DNA from: Globodera rostochiensis
Lineage: Eukaryota; Nematoda; Chromadorea; Rhabditida; Heteroderidae
Assembly: GCA_018350325.1 (NCBI GenBank)
Contig: JAEVLN010000024.1
Coordinates: forward strand, 341,248-405,247
DNA: 64,000 bases
Reading direction: 5' to 3'
This document shows positions 43,681-57,154 of the stretch, piece after piece (positions within the stretch are counted from its first letter, which is position 1; every line of letters starts with the position of its first letter). Below the pieces are notes generated by a model. The model searched no databases, had not been told where the DNA came from, and saw only the letters and a list, made by a program, of their open reading frames with translations. Made by a program: the position numbers and the translations under genes.

Positions 43681-46627
43681 AAGTTGAATAGGTTAACGAT
43701 TCGTAGTGTTTACTTTTTGTTTCGTTTCTAGTTTTGTAAATACAAATTGTCCCGTGGGCAACATAAATTCTACAAATTATCAAAAAACTCGTCATTGGCC
43801 GTGTTGATACGATAATCTAGTCAAAATTCTTTGCATTCCTTTTAAACTGCGATGGAAGCGCAAGAAGCAATACGCATTCCTTTTTTTAAGAAAGTTCTCA
43901 AAATTTTTGTATTACAATTTCACCCGATTTATATAGTTCAAAAAGTTATTTTTTATATTTTCAAAATTTTTAATTTAATTAAATATTGTTATAAATTATA
44001 CAATTTAATACTTTATTGTTTTATTAATCGAATTTTAATTAATTTAAATTTTGGAATAATGAATTTTAGATATTTGTTTTTCTTAAAATATAACTGTTTC
44101 AAAAAAAATATTAACATTCCAATATCCATAAGATTCTTGAATTAAAGCATAGGGAAAGAAATTTCCATAAATTATTGGTAGCGTATTGTTGATAATTTAA
44201 TTATATTAGCAAATATTCTAACAAAGCATTTGTTACAGGTTGGCCGCTCTTTGAACGAGTGCCCGCTCACATGCTACACGCCGGCCAGCAATTTCTTTTA
44301 TTATATTATAATTGCTGCGCCTTTATTACTTGAGTTACTTGGCCGATGATGTTTTAGTAAAACCGCGTAATCAAACAAGTTTTCATTAAATATTCAATTC
44401 TATTTCTGTTATAGATCAAATTTAATAAAAATGTATATGTTTTTTGTACGATATATTTTGACACCTTAAAATTTTACTATATTCTGTTTCATTGCTATTT
44501 TATTATTGTTTGAGAACTCGGTGTTAATTACAAACCATTCATTTGCCTTTTAATACTCACAGTCTACTTTACCTTTTTTGAATGATTTAATCAATGGGTT
44601 ATTTCGCCCTGCTTTATTTTTGACTCTCATTTTTCATTTTAGTTCAGTAAAAGCAAAAAAAGAACCCCAAAAACTGCAAATATCTAATGAGTTCTAATTA
44701 GTACATATAGACATATAATGTTTTGGTACCGGTAGTTAATTGTTGAGTGACTTGGCACTTCTCCAAGCTTTTTTCACATCAAGATTATAATTTAAGCCTT
44801 TTTGAATTAATTTTATTACAAAATTGTTGGTTAATAATTGCAGTTAAATTTATTTATTTGTTTTACTAATTTTATAAATTTTGATTAAGTTGTTTCTTTA
44901 TTTTTTGTTTTCAGCCATGGAAGAGCGTTGCAACATTATTCGAACTTTTTATTAGTTTATGTTATGACAAATTATATATTAACTTCAAATGAATTATTTA
45001 TCTAATATTTGAGAAAATGCTTTATTATTTTAGGCTTTATCTAGACATTCATCTGAACAACCAAGAAATGTTTTTTTTTAAATGTTTGCTCGTCAATTTT
45101 GGCTTAATAGTTAAAGATTTAATATATATGTAATAATTTTAGTTATTTCTGCTTTCGTAAAGTTTTAATTTTTGAGTAAAAATTTTGAATAAATAAATAT
45201 AATATTAAATATCAATGCTTTGCACACCTTGAGCAAGTCCACGGCAATTTGGATGCATCAAAATTCTTTTCAAGCTTTGCATTACATTCACTGGGAAATT
45301 ACTGCAAATATATAAGAATAAAAGTAGCATTTAGTTGTAAAAATAGATAAGAAATATGGATCATATGTCCGTCCCAAAGCCAAAATCGAAAATTTAAAAT
45401 TTTTGGATCAATTTGTTAAGAAAGTTGCATCGAGTTTTTAAAAAGCATTATTTTTTTGAAGCTTTTTAGGAATGGGAGTGGTCCGGCCACAGGGGTCTAA
45501 AATAAAGGTCAGTCAGCTCAGTGCCAATTCGAGGATTTGAGATGAGGCATTATAGGGATGGGTCCGATTTTGAGTTTTTTAAATAACTTTAAAATTAAAA
45601 TTCTAAATTGATTTTGGATTTGTTGATTTTTTTCAAATCAAATGAACATTTTATTTATCTATTGTTGTGTGTGTGTGTGTTTAGAAGTTTACAAAATTTA
45701 GTGTACCAAAGCGCTAAAGAATGTCCAGATTCGTGTACTGCGGTCTTTGGATTGTTGGCTTTTTGGTTTTTGTAGAATTATTAATTAAATTTTTAATATT
45801 TTTGCTTCAATTTAGACTACTAATTATCTATAAAAGTTGGATTTCCTGGTCCATTGGAAATTGGTTTTTGAACATAAATTGCGCTTGTAGTCAGCCCTAT
45901 ATTTCTTTGTTAATAATTTGTAGTTTTAATCGATGTTATCCATTTACTCTTGTAAACCGCGATCCATGCAAAGCCTTTGTTGTCCCATGACCTGTCACTT
46001 CCTTTTCTATGTTTTGTAAAATTTTATCGGTTTTCATCAAATTGTTATTATTGAATTTAACGTTTTGTTTATCAATTTTATTAGATATAATATTCATTGT
46101 AAGCAAAAACTTGTGCGCTTTTCACCTATTTTATTTATTTGCTGTTGAAACAAATTTTTATTTTTGCGTATTTAAAATATAATTTACAAGGTTGTTCTAA
46201 TATATATTTTTATTTAACCTTATTTTTAGATTTATCTTCAACTGAGTTATTTATTGCTTAAGTATGTTCGGAATCTGGTAAATAAAATATTTTAATAAAT
46301 CATTTACAAGTCAACATGGATAAATGACCTGCCTAGCTAAACAAATGCTTTAGCTTTTGGTTTTTTATATTGTTTTAGAAGCGTTCTTATTCATATTATA
46401 TATGTTGGCACAATAAACATCAAATTGAATTGCTATAAATATTTGATAATTATATAGATGTACGCATATATATTTTAAATAATTTTTTAATATGGCAAAG
46501 ATTCCGGATCCGGAAATTTGATTTCAAGGGTCCCTAATGTAATGTCATTCACTTTTATATTGGCATAACGTATATTTAAAAATTTGAATTATCCAAACAA
46601 GTCCAATTATTAGGAGTGCTTAGGCGG

Positions 46628-46712
46628 TTTGTACCCGGTTATCGATTAACCGGCATTTTGAAGTCCCGGTTTTCGTAACCGGGTTCGTACGTTTAACCGG
46701 TACTGTCCAACC
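46628..46712. repeat. CCGGTT-rich inverted-repeat patch
   Basis: Repeated TACCCGGTTATCG, TTAACCGGCA, TCCCGGTTTTCGTAACCGGG and TTTAACCGGTA motifs, alternately inverted, in AT-rich surroundings. A similar patch is at 60680-60745. Confidence 0.6.
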
Positions 46713-48654
46713 CTAATTATGAAATAGGTACATTAAATTTATAGAGAAAACCTAACATTTTTTTTAAAATTATCCCAGTTACCTATTCTCTATTCAATGG
46801 AAAATAAGGCAGAACCAGCAAAATTTTTTAACATTTTTGTTAATTCAAATTGCGCAATATCCGAATTTTCTGGTTTTCGGATTTTCAAAATACAAGGTTT
46901 GTTCAGGATTTTTTTTGTAAAAGTATGATACAACCTGAACATTTTTATTAAATCACAACGACACACGTTATATTTCCGATGAACAACACTGGGAAAAATT
47001 TGCAGAGCAAGTCGAATTTAATATATTTCCAAGTATTCGTTTCAAAAATGGGAAAATTGTCCTCACTCACTGGACGCGGTCCGTCCGTCGGTGGGCAGAA
47101 AACTGCTCACTGGAGAACTGCATGTGGTTTATCTTTTATCTCCAACAGTCTTTCTTTAAATAATGATTACAACATTAATTTTTTGCGATCAAAAATTTTA
47201 TGATTTATTATACATAAACAGTACATAGACATTTGTTTACAATTTTTAAAATAATAATCCCATTTGTTGTCGTCTTCGATTTTGGGTTTTTAATTATATA
47301 TTTACTTATTTATTTTGTTTTATTCAAATGAATCTGCTTTTAATTCATCTTTTGGTGAGGCAACAATTTACAAATATATAAATGACCAAGTTAACTTTTT
47401 AAATGTAAACCACACTAAATATGGGTAATCTTATTAAAAATTTCATATAAGCTGTGCCTGGAGGCCTAACTTGGGGCATTGTTGACGGTTGCGATGAGTG
47501 TTGTTTGGAGGTTGAATTATACTTTACCTTTTTGTTAAATTGTTCTTTTTTGTTTTCATTAACTTATCAAGATTCGCTTTATTTATTTAATAATTGCTAT
47601 TTAAATTAAGACCTAATTGTTTTTATGAACGCTTCAAATTTGTTTTTTTGATTGAAAATATTATAGTATTTATTAATTTTTAAATTTTTTACATTACAGA
47701 AGTTTCTTATTAAATTTTGTTCTATTTGTATTTACAATTCATTTCATATTTAATTTTTTATTTTTTCATCCGATGAGGTATTTAGAAACAAAATATTAAT
47801 AAAAAATATTTTATAAATGAAGAAGTTGGTTGTAAAATTGATCCCCTTTTTATGAGATATTTTTCGATTATATTACTGTTTTCTTTTATTGTATACATTT
47901 TTGACGAATAAACGCGCTACAAACCTTCTTGTTTATTCCTTTTTATAAAATGTTTACTTTAATACATATATAAATGTACGGATTCGCACATTCTGGTTCT
48001 TCATAATACCATTCCTCGGTGTTGAATCAGATTCCGTCATAATCACAGCATGGCGGCAAGTATAAATTGATATGATAGCGTTTTCATGAGTTTTATTTTA
48101 TTTTTTGTTATGCGAAGCCAATTATAAAAGATATATAAATATAGTGTTTAATAATTTTTACACAAAATATTTTTATTAAAATATGCTAAAGTTTCAAAGC
48201 CTTTAAAGAAAGATTGACCCCTTGGAGCTTTTCGATAAAAAAAAGATACTACCTGTTATTAAATACTTTTAAATAGTAAGTTTTTATTTAAATTTATTGA
48301 TTTATCATTTCCAGTTAAATAGTTAGTCCCAAATTTTTGGAGCAAGTCCTACGATTCTCGCCTATAAGAACAGGCTTTTAATTAATATTCTATTTGAATT
48401 TATGTTTATTTTTATTCTCAATTTTTTTGTTTGATGCATGTATGTGTCTGTTTTAGCTGACAAAACAAAAATTAGATTTCACCTGACGGCGTATGTATGT
48501 TTCGGTGTTCGGCGCAAATCTGATGTTGTTTGCTGCTACTACCAATGTTTTTGGGTTTTGTAGCTTGTGGCGTACTAAAATAAAAAAATGTTAAAAATAA
48601 AGAAATCTACAAAAACCTTTTTCAAATTTACTGTTTTGTTTTATAAACCTTGCT

Positions 48655-49440
48655 TTTTAGTTAGATTTCTATTAAGCTTTAATTGTTTTTCTTTTATTAT
48701 CCAATTATTTGATATTTATTTGAAGAACTTTTTATTGATATTTTTAGTTTTTCATCTTATGCTGTTGTGTCAAAAGGTAGTTAATATTTTTACTACATTT
48801 TTTAAAACTTTCTTGCGCAGTCGTGCTCTTCTTCTTTGCTCTTTCACTGAAAATTATTTTGTCTGTGATAATAAATTATTAGTTATTATGCAAGTTTTTA
48901 ATTATTACGTTACAATAAATTAAGCATGTCTCATAATTCAAGTTTAATTTACCAATAATTTTAAACATAGTTTTTAGCTCTTCAAATGATTTAAAATATT
49001 ATTATGTAAAACATTATTAATAGTTCGTAGTTTATCATTTTTGCTCTATGCATTTGTTTTGAAACAATTAAATTTAAATAATTCAATTGTTCATTTTAAA
49101 TTTGTTTAAATGTTTGGTATGTATGCCTTTTCTTCCACACATTATAAAATTATTAAATCGTTTAAATTTTAAAATTTAAAATTTAATATAAATCTTAAGT
49201 ACCTATGCCAAAGCAGTAATTTTATTAATTTCCAATCATCTTTGTCTCAAGATTAAAAATAATCCAATTTCATATTCATAGTTTGCTGTGTTTTTTTCAT
49301 GAAATTGGTTTCTTTTAGTTTCAAATTTACTATTTAAAAATTTAAATGGATTTAGTTTTTGGTTTTTGGTTTTTTTTAAAATTTAATGAATGTTTTAGAA
49401 ATTAACTTTTTGGAGACGTTGAACCTCGGCTTATAAAGTA
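48655..49440 (+). repeat. Segmental duplication B, copy 1
   Basis: Collinear with 51955-52690. Each copy retains a different short open frame (48588-48923 and 52043-52243) that shares CRSRALL-like residues, hinting at a decayed exon. Confidence 0.8.
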
Positions 49441-50080
49441 ATTCATTTTTGCTTTTTATATAAACCAAGGTCGCTTAGGCCTAAGCCTAAGCCTAACGAA
49501 CCCCAAACCAAGGTGGCTTTCTCAATTTTATTTTCTATTGACGAATTCGTAATCAGCGTATATCAAATAACATATTCAGACTATTTTTTTCGGAGATATC
49601 AATATTTCGAAAATGTTGACTAAAAGGGCCACCCCTATTGATTTTTTTTGTTCACGGTGCGCAATTCTCCAGTGCGCAAATCAAATAGGGGTTACTCTTT
49701 CAATTTTAAATCAACAATCAACATAATATTTTTATTATGACCAGAATTTTTGTTTGTCCAAACTATATTGCTAATATATGATTATTAAGTTTTCGGAAAT
49801 GCCCCTTCTTCGTTATTTTTTAATTTTACAAAGTTTTTGTTTTTAAATTAAATTTTTTTCGTCCAGTTTGAAAAAAGGGGACCTTTGAAACTGCCCGTCC
49901 CAGTGTTCTAAATCTACTGTGGCCCATCCACCTTCGGCTTTGACATGGCACTGGCATTAAATAATAAACTAGCAGTTTAATTCGAATGGATAAGTTGATT
50001 AAGTATTTGTTATAATTAATTTATTTTTTTAGTTTTTATAAAATTTTCAGAGTTCGCCAGAAATTTATCGATCAGCATAA

Positions 50081-50341
50081 ATGAATTTAATTATGGCTCT
50101 TTTAATACTGTATAAATTCAATTTTGCGTGGTATGTTTTTCTATTGAACGTTAACATTTGGGGGTTTCTGTTTGTTTTTCTAATTTTTTTGATTTTTTTA
50201 AACATGGCTAAAAATCAAGCAATTTTTGAATGGATCCGATATAAATATAACATTATTTTTATTTACAAAACGTGGTTCGTCGAACAAGCGGCAGACTTTT
50301 TTGAAGTGCACACATGGTATAATAAATGTAAAAAACGATAG
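50081..50341 (+). repeat. Duplicated short frame with WFVEQAADFFEV motif, copy 1
   Basis: An 86-codon hydrophobic frame ends TWFVEQAADFFEVHTWYNKC. The DNA (AATCAAGCAATTTTTGAATG, then GCAGACTTTTTTGAAGT) recurs at 56203-56490. The motif is preserved at protein level in copy 2, which suggests a real exon or recently active repeat. No family recognised. Confidence 0.45.
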
Positions 50342-51459
50342 CGTAAAAAACCACTATGTCTTTAAAATATTTATCATAAATCCGAACCAAATATGTTTTT
50401 CATTTTGTTTATAAAGTTGAATTATTTCTATTTTTGCAAGTTTATTTGCTTCTATTCAATTAAAATTCTAATTGCATTTTAATGTTTTTTTATTTTTAAA
50501 TGGTATTTAAAACACTATTCAATAATCGTATTTAAATTTAGAAGCTAATTTAGCTATTGCAATGACATAATTTTATTATTTTTGTGCTGTTTATTCAATG
50601 TATTTTTTAATTGATGGTAATATTAAGATTGAAATATTGTTATTATTTGAATATTATAATAATCGGTGGCATTTAGCGTAAAATTAAATTCGATTAACAA
50701 ACTTTTATATTTAAGTTTTAATAAAGTTTAGCAGACAAAAATATTTATTTTAATTTCTTACTGGGTTTCTTTTTTCAGTTTCTTGTTGTACATGTTGGAT
50801 TGTTTATCGACTGTGCTTAAATATTTTAATTTTTTTGCAAAAAATATTTTATTTTATCAAAGCTTAATGAATTTTAATGAAGCTTGATTTGTTTTGAAAC
50901 TTTTTATTTTGGGTTATCCGATAATAAAATTTGAATGTTGTGCTGACATTCTGCATGTACAGCTGCGAAGGTTGCGATTTGTGTGGCTGATAGCTGTGAA
51001 GCAAATTGTTCATGTTGAACTCTCCGAATAATTAGCGTGCGTTATGATTTCGAAAAGTCGTTTTCTAAATTTGTGCGATTTTCATTTTATGGATTTTAAT
51101 AAAATGTGATTTAATTTCACACTTTTTATTCAGTTAAATAATATATACGAAATGTTATAGTTTATCAAAGAACGACGTTCCGTGTAATTTATAATTCTAA
51201 TTTTTTATTCAGGTTTGGGTCAAGTTAAATTACGAAAAATTAGAAGCTGTTCTTTTTTTATTATAATAATTACGTTTATATTTGTTCATAGAAAATAACA
51301 TTTATATTAACAACTTTTTTCACCCATCCTTATTGATAGTGTGATTTTATTCGATTTCCGTTATTATTTAATTTTTTGAATTTGTAATTTGAATTTATTT
51401 GATCCTTTCTCATGTGTCAGAAATAGTTAAATTTTGAGTGAATAAAATTCCCACGTTTT

Positions 51460-52690
51460 TTTGCTTTTAGTTTGTTTATTCTTGTATATTTTTGTAAATT
51501 TTAAATTTTATGCTACGGGGACAACTCGGCTACTTGTATTTTAGTGAATAAAAATAAATTGTTTTGATCTCCACTTTTGTGTTCTACCTTGAACGGCAAA
51601 ACAAAATAAAATTAATTTTTCCCTTTTAATATCATTTAAATAAGTTTTAATTTTTTAATAAACTTTTATCATTTAAATGTAAACTTTAGCAAATGATTAA
51701 TATTTATAATACTGCTTTGTGTTTTGTCGAGCTTATTGGACAGATTTTTATAACCTTAAAGTTTATTGTAAAATTTTTATTGAGGATAGAGAATTAAAAT
51801 TTTATTAGTGTGTAATTAATAAATTTAATCAAATACATTTTTAAGTTTATTGTTCTATATAGATTAAAGGTACTTGATTTGCATTATTTTATTATCAACA
51901 TATTTTTCACGCCCGTTTTCGTTACTTGTTTTGATCCCGTATGTCTCGTTTAAGTTAGATTTTATATTAAGCTTTAATTGTTTTTATTTTTTTTTGATAT
52001 TTATTTGAAGAGCGTTTTATTGATATTTTAGTTTTTCATCTTATGCTGTTGGTTTTTAAATCTTTAATTGAATTCTGCCGCAGTCGTGCTCTTTTGTTCA
52101 CTCTTCCAGTAGAAAATTTTTTGTATGATAATAAATTATTAGTTATTATGCAAGATTTTTTTTTAAATTCTTACTTTACAACATTAAGCATGTATCATAA
52201 TTTCAAGTTTAGTTTTACCAATAAATATAAACATTATTTTTAGCTCATTTTAAATGTAATTTTTTATTAGTTTTTAGTGTAAAACATAATATTAACAATT
52301 GGTAGTTTTATTATTTTTGCTCTATGCATTTGTCTTGAAACAATTAAATTTAAATAATTCAATTTTCATTTAAAATTTGTTAAATGTTTGGTAGGTGCCT
52401 TTTCTTCCGCACATCATAATTTAATTATTAAATCGCTTAAATTTTAAAAATTTAATATTAATTGTATAAATTTACTTTAAATACACATATTTATGAATCA
52501 TATAATCCAATTTCATATTCATAGTTTGCTGTGTTTTTTTCATGAAATTGGTTTCTTTTAGTTTCAAATTTTCTATTTAAAATTTAAATGGACTTAGTTT
52601 TTGTTCTTTTAATTTAATGAATATTTTGGAAATTAATTTTTTAAAATTATTATTTTTTAATTTGACGTTGAACCTCGGCTTATAAAGCAA
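51460..52690 (+). repeat. Mosaic of segmental duplications A and B
   Basis: 51460-51945 matches 41490-42010. 51955-52690 matches 48655-49440 (ATTAAGCTTTAATTGTTTTT, CGCAGTCGTGCTCTT, TAATAAATTATTAGTTATTA, TCATGAAATTGGTTTCTTTT, GACGTTGAACCTCGGCTTAT). Two sequences that lie 7 kb apart elsewhere are adjacent here. Confidence 0.85.
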
Positions 52691-53097
52691 TTCATTTTAC
52701 TGATCAGTTTTCAGATTTCTTACCCTACTTTTTATAGAAATGAATTTTTTCAAACCCCGCACCAGAATTTGAACAATTTTTCGAAAAAACAAAATTTTCC
52801 AAAAATCATGTTGACCTTCCCCGACCCCTCGGGGGGGGGGGGGAAGTCGGGGTCGGTGTTGGCCATGTCGGGGCTTACCCCTAATTTATATGATTGTTAA
52901 AAGATTCGGTGTTGTAAAATGTTTAAAACAGTACGCTCTTCTACATACCTAGTTTTAATTCGACCTTCAACCTGAATTCATTTTATTCGACCTTCGGCTT
53001 AAATTTGTTCTATTCGGCACTCAGACCATTCGGCACTGGGACGTTCGGCACTCGGACTGTATTTGCACTATTCGGTAGTGCTGCACGAGACCCAAAA

Positions 53098-54003
53098 TTT
53101 CTCGATACTCGAGACTCGAGCCCGAGCCCGATACTTTACCTCGAGACTCGAGCCCGAACTTTACCTCGAGACTCGAGCCCGAGCCCGAGACCCAAAAAAC
53201 ACGAGACTTTTCTCGAGTCGATACTCGATATCGAGACTTTTTTCGTAAAATTTTTAATTACTTCAAAAATGTCATAATTTGCAAAGATAACGTCAATTTT
53301 AGACCAAATCTAATGATTTTTATCTTGATTAAAAATAATCGGTTAAAGTAAAGATGGTGTGCCCAGGCACGTATTTAGGATTTTGCTTTGGGGGGGGGCA
53401 CCGAAAAAGCCGATTTTTGGCGTGTATTTTAGGGTTTTATTGCATTTTTCCTAACAGATAAGCAATTTTTTTCGAAAATTTTTGTTTTTAGGGGGTATTT
53501 TTCCCTTTTTATTGCGTTTTTTGATTAAGAAATTTTCCAAGATGCAAATTTTTTTGAGAATTCTGCTTTACTTCTGGGGGGGGGGTCGGCGGTGCCGATA
53601 GGCGCCGCCGAGATTTCGAATTTTTGACTCGATTTGTTAAGAGATTTCAACCAAAAATTTAATTCTGTAAAAAAGAGTAATTAAGTATTTAATTAAAAGA
53701 ATATAAAAAAAGGTGTTCCACTCGGGGATTGAACATCTGTAAGGAGAATAAGAAACAAGAGTTTAACCACTAAGCCACAGGAGATCTAAGGAAAACGTTG
53801 TGCAAAAGATATTAATTATGCATTTTTTAAATATTTAAGCTCATGTCAGAACTCTGTAATGAATTTTCACCAAAAATGCCATCTTCACCAGTGTAAAAAA
53901 GTCCCGAAAAGCGAGACTAAATACGCGAGACTCGAGCCCGAGCCCGAGACCCAAAAAACTCGAGACTTTTCTCGAGTCGATACTCGATATCGAGACTCTC
54001 GTG
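53098..54003. repeat. TCGAG-rich satellite-like blocks
   Basis: Blocks at 53098-53240 and 53928-54003 consist of CGAGACTCGAGCCCGAGCC, ACTTTTCTCGAGTCG and ATACTCGATATCGAGACT units, with many CTCGAG palindromes. Confidence 0.85.
53556..53790 (-). repeat. tRNA-derived SINE-like repeat, copy 2, with GC-rich hairpin
   Basis: On the minus strand TGTGGCTTAGTGGTTAAAC (box A) and TGTTCAATCCCCGAG (box B) form a tRNA-like head at 53785-53713. The body ends with the hairpin at 53586-53611, followed by GAATTCTGCTTTAC in the opposite direction, as in copy 1. The flank around the hairpin matches 1021-1110 closely. Confidence 0.62.
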
Positions 54004-54814
54004 CGCACTACTATTCGGCACTCGGACCATTTGGCACTCGGACCGGTAGCCAAAAACTTCCTCCGAAATCATTTTTGGGCTTAATTTTTATAAATTTTTA
54101 AAATTTTTGTTAAGAAAATTGCGCTAAGTTTAAAAATTTGCGAATTTTTCAAAAAATCCACTTTTCCTAAATTTTCAACACTCATGCCAAATTCTCATTT
54201 TCAAGTGTGCATTATTGGAAATAAGTACGGTTTTAAATTTATAAGTACGAGGGTCCGTTTCCAAGTACTAAAGTACATATCTGTGCCCTATGTTAAGCCA
54301 TTGTTTTAGAAGATTTTGAAAATTATATACATCGTTTGCCGATAATATTTATAAATTATTATTATTTTAAATTATTCACCAATGGAAGATATATTATTTA
54401 TTTTTGTTTTTCATAGCAGTAACAAAATTTTTATATGATAAAATAATGTATTTCAGTCGCAGAATCGCTTTTATTCTATATTATCTTTTAAGTATGAGGA
54501 TTGTCCTTTTCGTATATAAGTTAGTTTTAATTAATAATAATGGCCAGATTCAATGCAGACGTTACCAACAATTTTGTTCTGTCCCTTTAATGAATTTATG
54601 AAAAATTAATTTAATTTATTAATAATTTTAAAGTAATTTAAGATATAAAAATTCATAGGTATTCATTCACCTTTAAAGTAATTAATACATTTCTAAAAAT
54701 TTACTTTTTACAATGAAATTTTATTTTAAAACTTTACGATATCTATTACTACCCATTATCGCTTTACTCATTTTAACTTGAAGATCTACTTCAAAGCGTA
54801 TAAAGTAGAGACCG

Positions 54815-55640
54815 GACTTGAGCTTCGAGCGAGACTCGAGACGAGATTCTCGAAAAAATCTCGGGTCTCGAAAAATCTCGTGAAGCTCATTTTAGTCGAG
54901 ACGGGATGTCGAGACGAGATTCTCGAAAAATCTCGGATCTCGAAAAATCTCGACCCGGAACAGTCGAGATTCGAGATTTTGATGAAAATATAATTTTTTT
55001 TCAAAATTCTCAGAAACTCCACCCAATTTTGTAGGGGTAAGAAGGGAGCAATAGAATCATGTCTGCAAAATTTGGTCACGAAATAGAAGTGTTAGCCTGT
55101 GTTCCAAGGTTTTGAAAATCAAAAGTAAATTCAATGGTGAGGGGATAGATATAGTGACTGACCATATGCTGTCTGCCGAGCTGGGCTTGACCTATTAGTG
55201 GGGTATGAAAGAGCCGGTGAGAAAATTGTTAGAATTTTTTTTTTCAAAAATAGTTTTTGAGGATTTTTATTCACTTTTGGGAGTGAGAGGAGGTTCGGCG
55301 GTGCCGACAGGCGCCGCCGAGAACATTTTGAATTTTTAACTCAATTTGTTAAGAGATTTGCAGCCAAAATGGAGTATGTCCGGCGGTGCCGACAGGCGCC
55401 GCCGGGGGAATTTTTTACAAAAATTGGCAATCTTTGTTAAGAAACGCATTGTTTTCATGAAAAATTTTTGGAGTCGAGATCGAGAATCTCGAGCTTCTTT
55501 CGAGCGAGACTCGAGACGAGATTCTCGAAAAAATCTCGGATCTCGAAAATTCAGTTTAATTCGAGACGAGATGTCGAGACGAGATTTCTCGAGAAGATTT
55601 TTCGAGATTTCGAGACGAGATCTCGTCACGACCGGTCTCT
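54815..55640. repeat. TCTCG/CGAGA satellite-like blocks
   Basis: Blocks at 54815-54975 and 55478-55640 are built from GAGACGAGATTCTCGAAAAA, ATCTCGGATCTCGAAAA and related units. They differ in unit from the 53-54 kb blocks but share CTCGAGA cores, and each contains short inverted arms. Confidence 0.85.
55295..55405. repeat. Two further copies of the GC-rich hairpin
   Basis: CGGCGGTGCCGACAGGCG-type hairpins sit at 55295-55320 and 55380-55405. The first is followed by the same AATTTGTTAAGAGATTT flank as the SINE-like copies. The loop is GACA instead of GATA. Confidence 0.7.
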
Positions 55641-56202
55641 AGTATAAAGTTTTGTAAATTAATTTAATTTTAAAGTCTTTTTTATAAAACTTTTAATATT
55701 TTTATTTTTCTATTTGAGTTAGCTGTTGCAACAAACTGGGACAGGCGAGCAATAGCTGCTCCATGTCTTTGTAATAGTGGTCCATTTGTAGCTTTTTCTT
55801 TTTTACGTATTTATTTTAAGTGTTATATTGTTTTTTATTGTTACGTATTGTTTGTATATTTCTTTATTAAATTTTCATAGTTTACTTCTTTTTGATTGTT
55901 GCAATTCAAAAGTCATGATTCATTAATCAAATAGGGGTTACTCTTTCATTAAGAGATTAATTTTGAATTTATGTTTTATTAATTTTATTGAATATTTGGA
56001 TAGAATAAATTTTTAAAATATTATGTAAATTACCGAATAAAAGTTGGATTTAAAAAGTTTAATAGATTTTTGGGATTAATTATATTTCCATATTTAATTT
56101 AAATCAACAATCAACATATTATTTTTATTTTGACCAGAATTTTTGTATGTTCAAACAATACTGCATATATGATTATTTAAGTTTTCGGTAAAAGCCCCTT
56201 AT

Positions 56203-56490
56203 TCAAAATCAAGCAATTTTTGAATGGATCCAATATATTTAAATATATAACATTTTTTTATATACAAAACATTGTTTTATGAGGGCTGTGCTAGACCTAT
56301 ATTAATTAGCGCGTTAATAAAATGTATTTTTTGTTTATTTCTTTTTAAGCAATATTTCAAATTAAGTCTCGCTCGTACTTGCATCCACGAATGCGGGCAC
56401 GTGTTTGCCTTGTGGTACGTCGAAGAGGCCGCAGACTTTTTTGAAGTACAGTCATGGCATAATAAATGTCAAATACAATATGCGTAAAAA
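56203..56490 (+). repeat. Duplicated short frame with WYVEEAADFFEV motif, copy 2
   Basis: The frame 56272-56487 ends ALWYVEEAADFFEVQSWHNK. It matches the copy at 50081-50341 in both DNA and the encoded motif, with upstream AATCAAGCAATTTTTGAATG shared. The N-terminal part differs and includes CIHECGHVF. Confidence 0.45.
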
Positions 56491-57154
56491 AATAAATCAA
56501 AACCAAATATTTTTTTCATTTAATTTATAAAGTTGAATTTTTTCTATTTTTTAAGTTTATTTGCTTTTATTTACTTAAACGATTCTAATTGCATTTTAAT
56601 GTTTTTTTTTGTTGTTCAAATGGTATTTCATTCTATTAATGTCTAAACGATTTGATCGGACGTGCTGCCATTGTTGAGAGCTTTGGAGCTTAAAATGATT
56701 TTTAAACGTACGAGGAATTATTTAAAACTAATTTATATTTTTCTTGGGTTGTGGTTGCATTTAAGTTAAAAACATTATTTTTTTAATCCTTATGATTATA
56801 AATGAGTGTACATTGGCAACTCTTCTACCAAAAAAATTATAAATTGTTAAATAAGCAATTAATTAATTATTTATAAGATTATTTTTACAAATGAGTCTTG
56901 CTCACTTTGGGTTCATTTTTATTTGAAAAATAATAATTTTTTTTAATCGGATATATCTTTCCTTTTCAATGAATTTTTTTAAATTAAAATATTTAATGAT
57001 TTGTTAATTTATTCTTATTTTTGGGTTAAATTTTTATTTTAATGAAAAAGTTTTAAAATATTAAATAGTTTATTTATATTTTTTGTGATTATTACATTTA
57101 ATCAAACATTTCCCTGTTAGTTTATAAATTTGCGTTTTCGAAACAGTTACAACC

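Larger units (their letters stand above)
28112..57100. other. AT-rich, duplication-rich host region without a confident gene
   Basis: About 29 kb in which short open frames are hydrophobic (AT-rich codons) and lack family motifs. Some could be exons of unknown small proteins, for example 28769-29047, 30455-30823, 45721-45990 and a GC-richer minus frame at 32385-32606. None has enough support. Dispersed duplications listed separately account for much of the visible structure. Confidence 0.4.

Noticed and set aside
46979..47203. Short plus-strand frame with GRGPSVGGQKTAHW segment
   Set aside because: Isolated 74-codon frame in AT-rich DNA, no family resemblance, no splice context.
53721..53785. 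Functional tRNA gene
   Set aside because: Box A and box B are present but stems are imperfect and the sequence continues into a repeat body; SINE-like is a better description.
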